In this document: one piece after another, positions 35,890-48,744 of the stretch
How the letters are laid out: each line of letters opens with the position of its first letter
Position numbering within the stretch: position 1 is the stretch's first letter
From: Citrus sinensis
Lineage: Eukaryota > Streptophyta > Magnoliopsida > Sapindales > Rutaceae
NCBI RefSeq assembly: GCF_022201045.2
Contig: NC_068564.1
Location: forward strand, 28,487,001 to 28,551,000
Reading direction: 5' to 3'
Length of the DNA stretch: 64,000 nucleotides
Position numbers and translations under genes: made by a program
Notes under the pieces: generated by a model
Seen by the model: only the letters and a program-made list of their open reading frames with translations
Database searches by the model: none
Told to the model about the DNA's origin: nothing

Positions 35890-36609
35890 CAGAGTGTCAG
35901 TCACTTAAGGTCTCATATTTTAAGGATGTCTCATTTTTTAAGTATTTTTTTAATAATTTTTTAATACGTATTTTAAGAAATTAAGAGTTATTTTTGATAA
36001 AAAAAAATCTATTTTTAGAAATCTTAATTTTAAAGAAATATAATTAATAATATTATTTAACCATTAGTTGATTCATTATTATTATTTCCAAAAAATTATT
36101 TACCTTTTTAATTATTCAATGTTAGAATCTTTGATTTTTAGTATTTCTTTTAATTTCTATTAAAAACCTTATAATCTCAAGAATTAGTAAATGAAAAAAA
36201 TTTCTTGTTCTTTTCTCTACAAAGAAAATTATTATATTCATTGGTTCATGTAAAATAATTAGTTTCTTAAAATATAAAGTCCATTTTTGTTTTTGAACAT
36301 CAATTCATCATTTCAAAATTTTGTACTCTATCATTTTAAATATTCTATTTAAAAAAAATATTGTTTTTATTTATTTGTCTGTTTGTTTTTAACGATTTTA
36401 ATGGAATAAAAAAATATCTTCTTGACTATTTTTTAGGTTTTATTTTTAAAATTTTTTTATCTTTTTTTATTATTATTGAAATTCAAAAATTAAAGATGAA
36501 ATAAATTTTAATTCTTTTTATATGTCTTTGAGTATTGAAATTGCAAAATAAATAGAGGCCTCATAAGAAAATTTCGCCTAAGGCCCCTCAGACTTTAAAC
36601 CCGGCCCTG
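35890..36609. mobile_element. Non-autonomous hAT element (CAGGGCCGG type)
   Basis: The left end is CAGAGTGTC and the right end, read inverted, is CAGGGCCGGG. Flanks are TTCCACGT (35882-35889) and TTCCACAT (36610-36617), matching 7 of 8. The interior is AT-rich. The right end carries the 'GGCCTCATAAG...CCTAAGGCCCC' block typical of such elements. Confidence 0.6.
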
Positions 36610-37861
36610 TTCCACATTGTGCCATTGTAATGTGTCAAGGCAAATTGCACAGCCTCTGAGAACTTAAACTAATAAATGGCACAAGGAGATGAAGTTTGCT
36701 GATGCGCACTCGAGTATTCTCTAGAGTACTCTACCGATATTTGCTTAAAATGACTATATAACAGACGCTTAGTGTTCGTATCAAACTCTAAAAAGAGGTT
36801 GTTTTCTTGCAATTGAATCAAAAGGAACTGTTCATACAAAGCGAGTCTAATAGAATGGGATCGAACACTCTCCTAGCTTGGAGAGCTTGAGACGGAGGTG
36901 TTATTCTATTCTAAGCGATTGACATCAACACCTCCTATCACGCTTTATATAGGAGACAGTGGCTTCATAAGTGTAAGGTCGTGCCCTCTGACAAGATATT
37001 TGCTTGAGAGGACTTTGACGAAAAATCTTAGGTGAGAAATCTTAAGTGAGACAGTCTTACATGTCATTATCATAATATAAGAGGACCATCCAATTATATA
37101 TTGCCAGTGTCAAAATGGCTCGACCCACTACTTTAAATGACGTGTTGAAACTAAAACCACCCAATCTAAGACTTTCTTTCCAACGTATATACACATATAT
37201 AACAATCTAATTTCTCATTTATCACAATGGACTATATTGATGTTTGCCAAGTAGCCTCATGGATTTCCATTTCACAATAGTTGCAAAAACATGATGAGCA
37301 ATGGCAAAAGTGGAAATACTATTGGGGAAATGCATCGATTGGATGTCATATTTGATGGAAATGGAGCTCTTAAGTCCCAGAAAGAGAGAGACAAGATCTA
37401 AGGTTCTAAACAAAGAGCGAATAATAAAGTCTACAAATTGTGAATTTGCCAATACCTTTTGAAGAAAAGATAAGAGAAAATACCAAAAGCAATCTTTTAT
37501 GAACTAAACAAATAGCCAAAATACTTTATATTAACTCATTTTTATTTTCTAAAAATAATTTGGAGAGCTATGTCAAATATCAATAAGCAAAAATACACAG
37601 TCATACCATCTGCCTGATTCGACCAATGTTTTACCATATGGAGCCTACAATATAAGATAACGAAACTCAAAGTAAGGAAAACATCAAAATTTGGGGGGGG
37701 GGGGGGGGGGAGGAGGAAAGGGGAGAATTTTGAAAACCACATAGGGCTATAATGGAAGTTAACAAAACTATAAAGAAAAATTAACAAAGGCATATTACGT
37801 CAAAAGATTTTGAACTAATTTTTTTTTCCTTCCATATATACAAGGTAACTTTATATATAAT
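36610..37861. other. Intergenic, no gene recognised
   Basis: A TATATAGG motif at about 36945 might be a promoter or a fragment of an old LTR; evidence is too thin to call. A G-run is at 37685-37711. Confidence 0.4.
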
Positions 37862-38776
37862 TCGGGTCGGGTCAATAATTCAGGTTAAGTTCGTGTTGGA
37901 TCAGGTTGGATTTAAAACGGGCCGGATTGAGTTCGGGTCAAATCAGGTCAAATCGGGTCAGTTCAGGTCGATTGAAATCGGGTCAATTTGGCTTAAATTT
38001 GGTTAATGCAATTTTGAGCTCTTTTGTTTCTATTTTTGTAGTTTTTATGATAGTTTTAAGACATTTTTCTTAATTGTAGTCATTTTTACTAATTTTCAAC
38101 TGAAAAAAAAAAGAAAGAAAATGCTATTAAATCAAATGAATAAAGTTAAAATGCTAGAATATGATTATTTACCTATTGGCTTGGAGGGTAGGATTAGGAC
38201 TATTATTTGCTCAACCAACAAAGTCCAAACTTAATAAAAGTTAAAATTAATACAAATTTACAAAGTCCAAAGCACAATTTCCAAATAATGTCTTTGAAAG
38301 TTTGAAACACAAACTCACAAAGTCACAAAATTTAAACATAAATAAATTGTTTAGAAACACAAATCACAAAGTTCAAAGTTCAAAGTTCAAAGTTCAAACA
38401 TTAAAACTAAATAGGCTTTCCTGGTTCCTCCATGGCTCCATGCAAGCACTTTGACAAGTTCTAAATTCAAATTTTTAAACTCCAAGTCAAGTGCCGATTG
38501 CCTAGAGAAAGATTGAAGAAATGTACAATAAATATTTTCTTTAAGCCACGTTGCAAATGAACAAACTCAATTCATATAAAAAAATTGAGCAAATAAACCA
38601 AATTCATAAGGTTACACATCAAACACAAACACAAACACAAATAAATAAATCTAATTCATATCTTTAATTGAGCTAAAGGGGTGTTACAATCTTTCTAATT
38701 TCTATTATATCATTATAAATTTATAATTACAAATCAATATATATGTTTACCAAATTTTTCAATACACACACACTTG

Positions 38777-38779
<3 letters not shown>

Positions 38780-38829
<50 letters not shown>
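38780..38829. repeat. (AT)n microsatellite
   Basis: About 25 uninterrupted TA/AT units. Confidence 0.95.
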
Positions 38830-38832
<3 letters not shown>

Positions 38833-39035
38833 GGCATTCATCACCAAATCAAGTTAATAATAATATTAGACAATAATAACATTCTATCAACTTCAACTTG
38901 TTTAACTAAAACAATTACAAATTAAACTTAAAATTTAAAACTATAACAACTATAATTATAGTTTAAATTACAACCAAATACTAATAGTACTATAATATCA
39001 AATTATGAATAATAATATATATTAAAAGTTACATT

Positions 39036-41382
39036 TCAAACATTTATAACACTAATGTCGGTGCTCACCGCTTCCACTGTCGAAGTTTGCGATCTTATAA
39101 GCTCTATAAAATCAAAAAAAAAATTAGTATCTCAAGTACATGACTGCATGTAGATGTTCTATATAAAGTTATAATGCATTTTAAATAAATTATGTATAGA
39201 ATATATGATAAAAATTTAAAAACATTACCTTCTTGTAATTCCATATGAAACATTTGCTCCTTAATATCTTCTTGGAGGTTGTAAACGGGATTGGCAAAAA
39301 GTTTAGACTGCATCCAAATTTCAGTGCATATTAATGCATCAACCATAGCCGGGGTTAAAGAACTCCTATATTCATCAATAATACGACGCCCGGTGCTAAA
39401 GGCAGACTCAGATGCCACTGTGGAAACAGAAACAACGAGGACATCTGTTGCAATTTTCTCTAGAATTGGATACCTCGATCCATTCACCCTCTACCAAAGC
39501 AAAACATTAAGTTTAAGATTGCAGGGATCTTCAACTGGGTCCTTCAAGTACCTTTCCACCTCAGATACTACTCTTCCACTCTCATTCTGAACAGAAACCT
39601 TCCTGACATATTCAAGGAAAGGGCGAGCAACTCGAAAATGGTCATCACATTCACCACCAGCAACATCCACCAAATTAGCCTCAGTTGTAAAACGTTGAGA
39701 AGAACTTGTACCTCCATAGCTACCACTAAGGCCACTCTCACCATACATCGATGGTGTGGAGCTAACGGAGAATGCACTATATGCATCATAAAACTCATTC
39801 AACAAGTCCTTCGCTGCTTTGGTCATTTGTTCAACCATCAAGTTATCATTGCCAAAAATGATCTCAAAAATATGTTTAGCAAAATCTATTTTCGCTCGTG
39901 GATTAAGAATAGAGGCAACAATCAACATTTTGTTTATCTTTTCTGTGGACTCTCAATACTTATCAAATTTTTTCCTCATACTATAAGCCATAGAGGACAC
40001 CCAAGGATCTACATTTTCTTGCAGTGCAGTCAATGAACTCTCAATTAAGCCAATAGTATCATAACAAAGATTAGAAGTCACACTCAAAGAGGTAGAAACC
40101 AACAATGTGGCATCATAAAAGACCTTAAAAAACTTCACAATTCGTTCAGCACTCTCCTAATCCTCTGGTCCAGGTGGGCACACCCTTCTAATATTATTTT
40201 CTTTCTCAGCAAAATATGCCTCATAAGGTTTATCCACTTCTGCCATTCTATCAAATGCCGCTTGAAATTTCAGCGCAGTTATTAACATCAAATAAGTGGA
40301 ATTCCACATGGTAGGACAATCCAAAACAACAATTCCTTTTGGACAATTCACCTGCTCAATACATTGTTTAAATGTCTGCAGCCTCGTGGTGGAGGATCTC
40401 ACGTACTTCACAACATTCCGAATAGCGGTAACACTAGCATGCAACTCTCCCAATCATGAAACAACAATCAAATTCAAAATATGTACACAACAACGCACAT
40501 GTATATATTGTCCCACCAACACAAGTGCATCATCATTCCTCCACGTAAGCAACTGCATAGTGATATAACTAACAACAATATCATTTGCAGTGGTATTATC
40601 AACAATTATTGCAAACAATCTCTCTATCCCTCAATCTTGTAAGCAAGCCACAATCTTTTTGCCAATCAACTTCCCTCTATGATCTTCAATTGCGCTAAAA
40701 CTAATAATCCTTCTATTCAAACACCAATCACTATTAATAAAATGAGTTGTAATCACTATGTGGCTCATGTTTTGAACAAAAGTCCATAAATTAGTTGTAA
40801 GAGACACCCGCTGCTTGTTGTTGCAAATTAAACTCTTCAACATTACTTTTTCCTCAAAAAATAACTCCATAACATCTCTACCAATAGTTTTTTGAGATGG
40901 CATTGCGGGATAGCTACACTGCAGAAATGCCTAAATCCTTTGTTGTCTACAAAACTGAGCGGCAACTCACCCATAATAATCATTTTAGTTACTGCCCTTC
41001 GACACGCGTCTTGACTCCATCATTTACCCAAAAAAATTACTTGCATTTGCTTCGCCGCCCTAAGCTGTCAAATTTGTTGACTTCCACTTTGTTGTGCCCG
41101 AAATGTCTTGTATAATCATGTCTTTATATGCCTTGTCATATTTGTAATCCCATCAAGCCTTGAATGACATTGATATTGCTTACCACAATAGTTGCACCTA
41201 CATTTGTTTGGATTATCTTCGAGTAAAGTGAAATGATTCCATACTTCCGATCTTTTCTTCATTGGCGGTCTTTTCCGCTTCACATTTTCTTTTCCTCTAT
41301 GGGTTCCTTCCATTTGTACACTTTGTTCTTCATCGTCACTCATCGAATTCGATCTTGAGTGTCCAAGCATCTGAATATTCAA
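39036..41382 (-). pseudogene. Decayed hAT transposase (zf-BED, RNase H-like core, hAT dimerisation)
   Basis: On the minus strand: a BED zinc finger (KRSEVWNHFTLLEDNPNKC, CNYCGKQY, H..H), then VSLTTNLWTFVQNMS, HILNLIV, LDCPTMWNSTYLMLITAL, ILNPRAKIDFA, and the hAT C-terminal dimerisation block YPILEKIATDVLVVSVSTVA with SESAFSTGRRIIDEYRSSL. In active hAT transposases the first signature reads TTDLW; here the catalytic Asp is Asn. Stops interrupt the frame at about five places, including between the BED finger and the core and after LNLIVVS, ending at PGPED, FDKY and LLW. A last small exon, 39036 to about 39100, gives a plausible C-terminus after a GT-AG intron. It is an inactive remnant. Confidence 0.85.
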
Positions 41383-42339
41383 AATAATAATTAATAATCA
41401 TTAATTCAAAAATCAAAACACAGAAATATTATTAACATAATCCATAAACAAAAATTAGTAATTTCAATTCAAGCTGTTCATGCTCCATAAACAAAAAGTA
41501 AGAAATTCATGATTAATTAATTAATTATAATATCTAATTACCCACTCCCCATAATAATATGATATTATTTGTCTATCTATGTCTTAATTCTTATTATAAA
41601 CCCTTTAATTTCAAGCCCAAGTTATTTGTACTTAACAACTTAACGGATGATTAACAATTTAACATACAATAAAATATTAATTGAACTTATTAATTTTTTA
41701 GGGTTGAAGGCTTGAAGCTACTGCGCAAGTGCACATAATCACATAATACATTATAATTATAAAATATATACAACATAATACTTAATTTTAATATTTAATC
41801 TACCGAATGTGCTAATTTATTCATAAAAAATCAATTATTAACTATTATTAACAATTATCAATTAATATTATTTCAATTATTAATAATTAACAAAAATTTT
41901 GTTATTCGCTAGCTAACACCATTTTCATATGTCCTTTATGCTTGACAGCCAATATGGTCTATTCGCTAAACAGAGCAAACGATAACAATTAATGAAATAA
42001 AAACAAAACCCACCAATCAACAATTCCTTTTTATATATGAAAAAATAATAATTTCTGAAGAGCTTAATAATTAACTAAATTTCCTTGATTTTATTACTAA
42101 TATTTATAAATACATAATTACAACAATTAAATAATAACCAATTACTAAATTACATAATAAACAATTAACAATTAAACATATATAATTAATTAATTATATA
42201 GTATATATATACCATGAAAGTTACGACTTAGGAAATAGGAAACTTGAAACTTGAAAGTTGAAGCTTGAAAGTGGAAAGCTTCAAAATCGGGTTTGGGTGG
42301 GGAGAAAGTCGGGTCGGGTTGTGAGGATTCACCCTTTAA

Positions 42340-42520
42340 GCAGTAGATCGGTGGCCACGGCTCACGGCTGGACGCGATTTCACTTGGCAGCAAATCGCGG
42401 CTTCACTTGGGAGACGCGGACAGCTCACGGCTGGACGAGTTTGACTTGGCAGCAGCTGGTCGCAGCTTCACTTGGCAGCAGCAGATCGTGGTTTCAGCAG
42501 TTGGCAGCAATATATCGTGG
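42340..42520. repeat. Imperfect short repeats
   Basis: Phrases such as GCTCACGGCTGGACG (42360 and 42422) and CACTTGGCAGCAG (42379, 42469) recur with spacing of about 60-90 bases. They lie inside the right flank of the hAT remnant, and are followed by GT-rich tracts up to 42730. Confidence 0.5.
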
Positions 42521-42737
42521 ACTGGTGTGTGTGAGTCTTGTGGTGGCTGGTTGCGGACTTGTGACTGCCTTGTTTGTGTTTGAGTTTGACAGTGAACTTG
42601 TGATTTGTGCAGTTGTGAACTTGTGATAGTGGTGTGTGGCTGACAGCGTGTGTGTGTTAAGTTTGTGAATTTGTGAATTGTTGAGTGATTGTGTGCAGCA
42701 TGTGTGTGTGTATACAGCGTGTGTGTGTTGTTGTGCA

Positions 42738-43587
42738 TAGGGATGGCAATTGTACCCGCAAACCTGCCCAAACCCACCCGCCAAAACGCGCCCGTTGCGG
42801 GCGAATTTTGTATTATAAATTAAAACCCGCACATGGATGCGGGTGGGTTTGGTATTAACCTTATATCCGGTGGATACCCGCATGGATATCCACCAAACCC
42901 GCAATATTTTTTCCAAATATTTTTAATTTAATTTTAATCTAAAAATGTATAAAGAAAATAATGTCATTAATCAAATTACCAAATAGCCAAAGGCTCAAAG
43001 TTGTGTATGTGTGTATGTGGCCTATCTCCTATTCTAAAGTCATAATCTAAAGAAAACTAAAGGCATTTTCCTTCGAATTAGTATTTGAAAATATTAATCT
43101 TAATTATTATTATAAGTATTGTGTTGGATGGGTGCTTATGGTGGTGAATGAAATGAATATCTTCTCTTAGAGCTTGTTTTAAATGATAATATGAAATGTA
43201 ATTATTATTTTTAGATACTAGTTTGTGTTTTTTAAATGGATTTGTGTAATTTATACTTAAATTTGAGAATTTGTGTTGAATTGATGTGGAAATTTTAATT
43301 TTTCATTTACATTGTTTAAATATAAAATTGAGTATGTTATATGGAATTTGAGGTTATTATTATAAATTTATATATTAAACATTTGTGATTTTAAATACGG
43401 AAACCTGCAAAAAATCCGTCGGATACCATTGCGGGTTTGGTAATTGTTAAAACCCACTGCAGGTGGGTTTTTGTAAAAAAATTAAAACCCGCTGCGGGTT
43501 GCGGGTGGGTTTGGTAATTTAAATTTAGTGCGGGTTTGGGTTTGGTAATGGCAAACCCGCTGCGGGCGGTGCCCATTGCCATCCCTA
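42738..43587. mobile_element. Non-autonomous hAT MITE (TAGGGATGGCAA family), copy 2
   Basis: TIRs TAGGGATGGCAAT and ATTGCCATCCCTA. The flanks GTTGTGCA (42730-42737) and CTTGTGCA (43588-43595) match in 7 of 8 positions. Subterminal blocks are rich in AACCCGC/GCGGGTT. Confidence 0.87.
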
Positions 43588-43805
43588 CTTGTGCAGCGTG
43601 TGTGTGTGTGTGCTGGGCAGTGTTAATTTTAGTTTTTTTTTTTGCAACCCGATCGGGTATTCGGATCGGGTCGGGTTTGACCCGAACCGATCACAACCCG
43701 ATCGAGTTTGTAATTTTTAATCTGATCGAGTTTCAATCTCGACCCGATCCGACCCGAACCCGAAAAATTTCAGGTTCGGGTCGGATCGGGTCGCATAAAA
43801 TACCC

Positions 43806-45576
43806 GTCCGTAATCAAAAGAGTGCAACTAAATTATATATAATATAAATGAATGAGCTTCGATTCTTAGATCTTACTAGAAAACGAAATGTTGTGTGCGA
43901 GAGAGAGAGTACGAGAAACCCTAATATGGAAACTTGTGTTGTGAGATTCTATTTTTCTTTTTCTTTTTTCCAAGCTTCTTTTGTTCTCTTTTTCTTTTTC
44001 TTTTTCTTTTTAATGTGCAATAATCTAGTAATCCTAGTTGTTATAGTTGCTAACGTAAGCCATCAGGTATTCTACACACTTCTTCTACTTTAATTGGAAT
44101 TGGTTTTGTTTCGTTGCACGTGGGCCCAAGCACATCGTATACGGAGGGAATTACGATATCAAAATAATCATTGACTAAACATATATTTGTAAAATCACAT
44201 TAAATTTTATTTAATTATAAGATGTGATTAATTAAATGTGCGTGCGCGCGCATACATGCACACCGGTAATTAAGTTGTTATCTACTCATGTGAGGTCTAA
44301 ATTTTAAATATTTTTATACTTAATCCATACTTATTAATTATTATTTTACTCATATTTTGTCAGGTAATTCTAATAGTTTAATTTTGCACTATTACATTAA
44401 ATTTTTATTTATCTATTTTATATCAAGAATTTATACATATTTAAATCATAATTTTTATTAAATAAAGTAGGTTTCATCTTCTGCTTCATTCTTTTTCTCT
44501 AAGCTTATTAGTGCTTTTGATTACGTGAAGTCACGGTGGCAGTACCAAACCTGCTTCCGTGTGATAAAGTGAAAACACGGATATGAGCCTAACGAAAACT
44601 GTGGACATGCAGTGGACCCAGCCTCTGAATTTGTTCGATGGGCCATGGCCCATTGGATTCTAGGTTTAGGTACCCAACCTTTAAAGAAATGCTCTAGGTT
44701 GGGGGCACTTTTATTCATTCATTTTTTATAAAAAAAAATGATTAAACCACTCTCTTGTCAATCTTCAGTTTTAAAATAATCTATAGCAAATTTTAATAGT
44801 CGAGATCTCTTAAACATAGTACAAGATTACAAAAGACTGAGTTTTAAATTTCACTCACATACTTACATTTTTTTTATATGCATCCTTATCAAATGATTTC
44901 ACACAATTTAATAGTAAAATAATAAATAGATTAAATCATTTCTTATTTTACCTTTGTAAATAAATAGATTAACACCATCTCTTATTTGACCTTTGTCACA
45001 AAAGTTAATAACTTAATCGCATATTCTCGACTGAGGAGGAGGCTAAGTTGCAGCTTCTACGAGTGACAGTTTCGGCAAAAGGTAAGGTCCATCCACTGAT
45101 GCCATGATCCCTTCGTCGACATTGAAGTCTAAATGTTCTCGACTTAACCTACACATCATCACACGCTAACTGCTAACTGCTAACTGCTAAGCATGATGGT
45201 ACTTCACACTTCACATTTGTTTTGTCGAGTTGACAATATTACCCGTGGGGTACTTTTGTCTTTTCATTTTCTTGGAGGCAAACCCCTCACATGATATCAT
45301 TCAAATCGGACAACATAAACTGGCCCCGGCCAGTCCAGTGACGTCGTGCCAAGTAACGGCTACTTCACCCCCCATAGCCAGTCGCAGTACCCTACAAACT
45401 CAACTCAACGGTCACATTTTCACTTACAAATACCAAATCCGCAACGCTTCGCATTCACTTCGAAAAAACAGTTACACATATATCCCTTTCATTTCTCCCT
45501 CAAAATAGAAAGAACGCAACAAACACTCAAATCTAAACCAAACATCTCGACTTCAGATTCATCATACAAGATTACG
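43806..45576. other. Gap upstream of the AGP gene
   Basis: Mostly AT-rich. It contains a GCTAACT tandem run (45166-45190) and a short open frame on the minus strand (44521-44718) with no recognisable content. The AGP promoter is expected in the last few hundred bases. Confidence 0.45.
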
Positions 45577-46200
45577 ATGATGCATAGGCTTGTTGTTCTT
45601 GCATTTTTTGTCTTCATGTTGTCGGATTCCGGCAACGTACAAGCAGACAATGCGCCTGCACCGTCACCCTTCTCCACAACCCCCGCTAAACCCTCACCAC
45701 CTCCCGCCAAAACTCCGGCAACTCCTCCGGCCAGTCCTCCCGCTTCCCCTTCTCAACCCCCAACCGCATTGCCGCCAAAAATCTCTCCTACGCGGTCTCC
45801 GGCGACCGCTCCTGCTCAATCCCCGGCGAGTCCCCCGCCTACCGTCAGTCCCCCGGTTCAATCCCCATCAACCCCTCCTCCATTGTCGGCCTCACCCCCG
45901 GCGGCAACCCCTGTTAGTACTCCCGCGGCGACTCCGGTTGGGGCTCCGCCAACAGTGGAGAGTGGACCGGCTGCTGCTCCTCCAGCGGAGACACCAACAA
46001 GCATTCCATCGAGTTCCGCAACTCCGGCAGAGGCCCCGAGTGTGGTTCCTTCTAGTGGTAGTCCACCAGCGCCGGCACCGGGGAGTTCAGCACCGGAAAC
46101 AGCAGAGGGTCCGGCCAATGATGAGTCGAGTGCCCGGTCAATGTTTGAGATTCGGGTCATTTTGAGTGGGTTCGCAATTGGAGCTGCCTTGGTTATCTAG
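45577..46200 (+). CDS. Classical arabinogalactan protein, GPI-anchored (207 aa)
   Basis: A single exon. An earlier in-frame ATG at 45346 would add 77 residues of non-signal sequence, so the ATG at 45577 is preferred because it directly gives a signal peptide (MMHRLVVLAFFVFMLSDSGN, cleavage near VQA/DN). The mature part is dominated by Pro-Ala-Ser-Thr (APAPSP, PATPPASPPASPS, PAAAPPAETP), the substrate for proline hydroxylation and arabinogalactan addition. The C-terminus is a short Asp/Glu/Ser linker then a hydrophobic tail (SGFAIGAALVI), the expected GPI-anchor signal. It would sit at the plasma membrane/cell wall. It converges with a pectate lyase gene across a 288-base gap. Which AGP paralogue it is cannot be told. 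Confidence 0.9.
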   Translation: MMHRLVVLAFFVFMLSDSGNVQADNAPAPSPFSTTPAKPSPPPAKTPATPPASPPASPSQPPTALPPKISPTRSPATAPAQSPASPPPTVSPPVQSPSTPPPLSASPPAATPVSTPAATPVGAPPTVESGPAAAPPAETPTSIPSSSATPAEAPSVVPSSGSPPAPAPGSSAPETAEGPANDESSARSMFEIRVILSGFAIGAALVI

Positions 46201-46488
46201 ATTAATATTATTTCTCTTCCACATTTTATTATTTTTTTGGGTCAGGGATTTGGTTATTTTATGGATTGTTTTATATGAGCTTAATTTTTTTTGGAATGAT
46301 AAATATTTGTTTATTGTTACTATTGTTGCCACTGTAACAAGAACATATTGCATTTAATCAATTTATGGATAGGAATAGAAAAAATGCCAATTTTTGATAA
46401 CTTAAAAAAAAAAAAGGAAAAATTGAAACACTATTAATGTGTGAAAATTGCAATATTATTACTAGTGGTAATAACATTTGGTAGCAAA

Positions 46489-47895
46489 TTAGCAAGGTTG
46501 GCTATTCCGGCAACTGAGTGCTCCGGCGGACGGAGAACTAGCAGTTAAAAGTGAAGTGGCCGGTCTCGCAACCATGCTTGAAGCTTTCATGTAGCTTGCA
46601 GGAGTTTCTTGTCCAGAAGGTGTAAAGAAAGCACCATTAAGCATCAGATCTCCTTCTGATCTCCAATTCCATTTCTTCCATTCATCATCTTCTGATATGA
46701 TTTCATGTTTTGTCACCTGAAAACGCAGCCAGCAAAGCTTAGAATTGGAGAGCTTACAAGGTCCATAAACAACTCTGTGTGTGATTCGAAAAAGACTTAC
46801 CTCCTTGGTAGATTCGTCATTTGATGCTATGAAAACATTTCCTTGGCTATTGATTGTAGGATTAGCACTTCCTCCAATTGCATACATCTCCCACCCAGTG
46901 TATATATTATTCACAATGTGAAAGAACCCATGTCGGCACCTGCAAAAATTAAGCCGAAATTATCAGGATTCAGTAATATCCTACAATAAAAAGCTGTTAC
47001 TCTGTTCTCTTAGTTACCTGGGCATTCTTTGAACAAGACCATCTCCGAAAAAATTGAAGGCAATGGTGACCTGCATATTCTTGTCAGCAGAGAAATCATC
47101 ACTATGACCCATTAGCATGACTTCATTGTGATGGAACATGTAGTTGTTTGAGATTGTTATGGCTGTAGAGCCATAAACAATGTCGATGAGTCCGTCATAG
47201 CAATGGGAGAAAGTACAGTGATCAATCCAGATATCTCTTGAACCGAATATCGATATGCCATCTCCATCTGATCTGCCTCTTGGTCCATAATGTTTCGGCG
47301 AGTCCCTCACCACAGCACTTCCTGCTGGTACACAGTCATGTATGTAAATGTTATGTATGATGATGTTACTTACGTTGTAAATTGATATGCATGGTCCATT
47401 TGACATTTGAACATTAAACCCTCTTCCATCTATGGTCTTGTATGAATTCATGACTAGTTCTTGCTTCAAGTTGATGACCATATCGTGATCAAAGATTATC
47501 CAAAGGGGTTCTTCTTGGATTACGGCATACCGAAGAGAGCCAGGAATTGGGTCAACTGGATCATCGTCTTTGGACTTGACTATATAAATTTCACCATCTC
47601 TGCCTCCAACAGCATTGCGTCCAAATCCAACTGCACAATCGGCAAGTGCTTTTCTGTTACTTTCCCATTCAGAATCACACCTCCAGCAGTCATCAATTGG
47701 GTTGCCGGTTCTGCAAGATTCTGGCCCCAGTTGCCTTCTCGTTGTGCTCCTGTAGTTGCATAAAATATTGTCAAACTCTAAGAAGACTATCACGAGTTTA
47801 TTTAGAAATTCTGATACTTACCTTTCATGTGCCTCTAGAATCTGCATGATTGGAAATAAAAATATGACCAAGGAAATGAGAAAGGAACTTGACAT
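46489..47895 (-). CDS. Pectate lyase (PL1 family, 390 aa, 4 exons)
   Basis: Minus-strand exons 47895-47822, 47749-47018, 46939-46801 and 46716-46489 join to 391 codons with stop. The first exon gives a signal peptide ([17 protein letters not shown]). Then come WRCD, the [17 protein letters not shown] beta-helix entry, the TIDGRG segment, [19 protein letters not shown] with the Ca-binding Asp residues, [12 protein letters not shown], and [17 protein letters not shown] containing the catalytic RxPxxR arginine, followed by [16 protein letters not shown]. Plant PL1 enzymes cleave de-esterified pectin by beta-elimination and loosen walls. It differs from common plant paralogues at DGLIDIV and GDGL, suggesting a divergent clade. 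It has no N-terminal PelN-type extension. Confidence 0.92.
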
Positions 47896-48744
47896 TTTGA
47901 GATTGAGCGAGGGACCTGCTAGTGCTTGTGCTTGGTTACAACATCAATTGACTGATTTTGCCAAGCTACTTATAATAAATGTGAAATGACTAATGATGTG
48001 CACAAATCGCAGAATCTTGTACCCAACACTTTAATTATGACTGTCATTATCTGCTAAATACGTCTATTAAAAGAATTGAAACAACAAGGGTCTGAGCAAG
48101 TGAAGAAAGTTTGAAAAAATGAAGTTGACTTGGGTTATCAAAGCAGATGATATGGATTAGGTAACGCCGTTGAAACCGGTTAATTTGATATGTGCATATG
48201 AGAAGATATATCGAGTGATGAAAAAGGAAAGATTAAAGCAAGCTCTCCCACATATAATTGTATGAGACTCAAAATGGTGAGCTATGAAGAAGTGGGGGCA
48301 TTAGATTTGCAAATGCAGGCCGTAAAGTTTGGTTGGCTTGGCTTACTGGCTTTAGGGTGCTATAATTTATGGTATCTGTGCTGCCAATTTTTGTTGGTGC
48401 TGCAATTGTTAATATGCAGAATGCAGCAAAATTGATTAAGAATGGTCCGGCTCCGGCAAAGTCCATGCTCTGCCATTTGCATGATGATCATAATCCTAGA
48501 TCTAGACATCTAGTGGCGCTTCCTCTCGCCATTGAATTAGTGGGTGCCTAGGTGGTGGGCTTTTTTGTACCGCAACGAGATCACATCACTAAGTAGTCCC
48601 ACTTGAGAACCTGGGGTCCTGTTACGGGACCTAGGGGCTAGGCTGTAGGTCCATGGGCTGGGCTAAAAGATCCAATACCCCCTTTATTAATTTTTTTTTT
48701 CTGAAACACGGCTTAAATGAGTAAAAAACTTTAAACGTAACTAA
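47896..48744. other. Gap upstream of pectate lyase
   Basis: The pectate lyase promoter should lie here. A 60-residue frame at 48369-48551 has no recognisable family and is not called. Confidence 0.4.

Larger units (their letters stand above)
37862..43805 (-). mobile_element. hAT DNA transposon remnant (Ac/BED type), ends approximate
   Basis: A decayed transposase gene lies at 39036-41382. On either side are dense GGGTCGGGT/GACCCGA blocks (37862-37990 and 43640-43800), which look like the subterminal repeats of such elements. Terminal inverted repeats and an 8-bp duplication were not found, so the ends are approximate, and the two blocks could instead be separate elements. A younger MITE (42738-43587) is nested in the right part. 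Confidence 0.5.

Noticed and set aside
36700-37480. Possible solo LTR with TATATAGG and short repeats
   Set aside because: No paired TG/CA ends or target duplication was identified.
42258-42916. Overlapping frames in both directions in the GT/CA-rich stretch
   Set aside because: They fall in repetitive flanks of a hAT remnant and a MITE; composition is repeat-driven.
45590-46165. Arg/Pro-rich frame overlapping the AGP gene
   Set aside because: A shifted reading of the Pro-Ala-rich AGP codons.
48369-48551. Short plus-strand frame starting MVSVLPIFVGAA
   Set aside because: No match to known peptides and no supporting start or 3' context.
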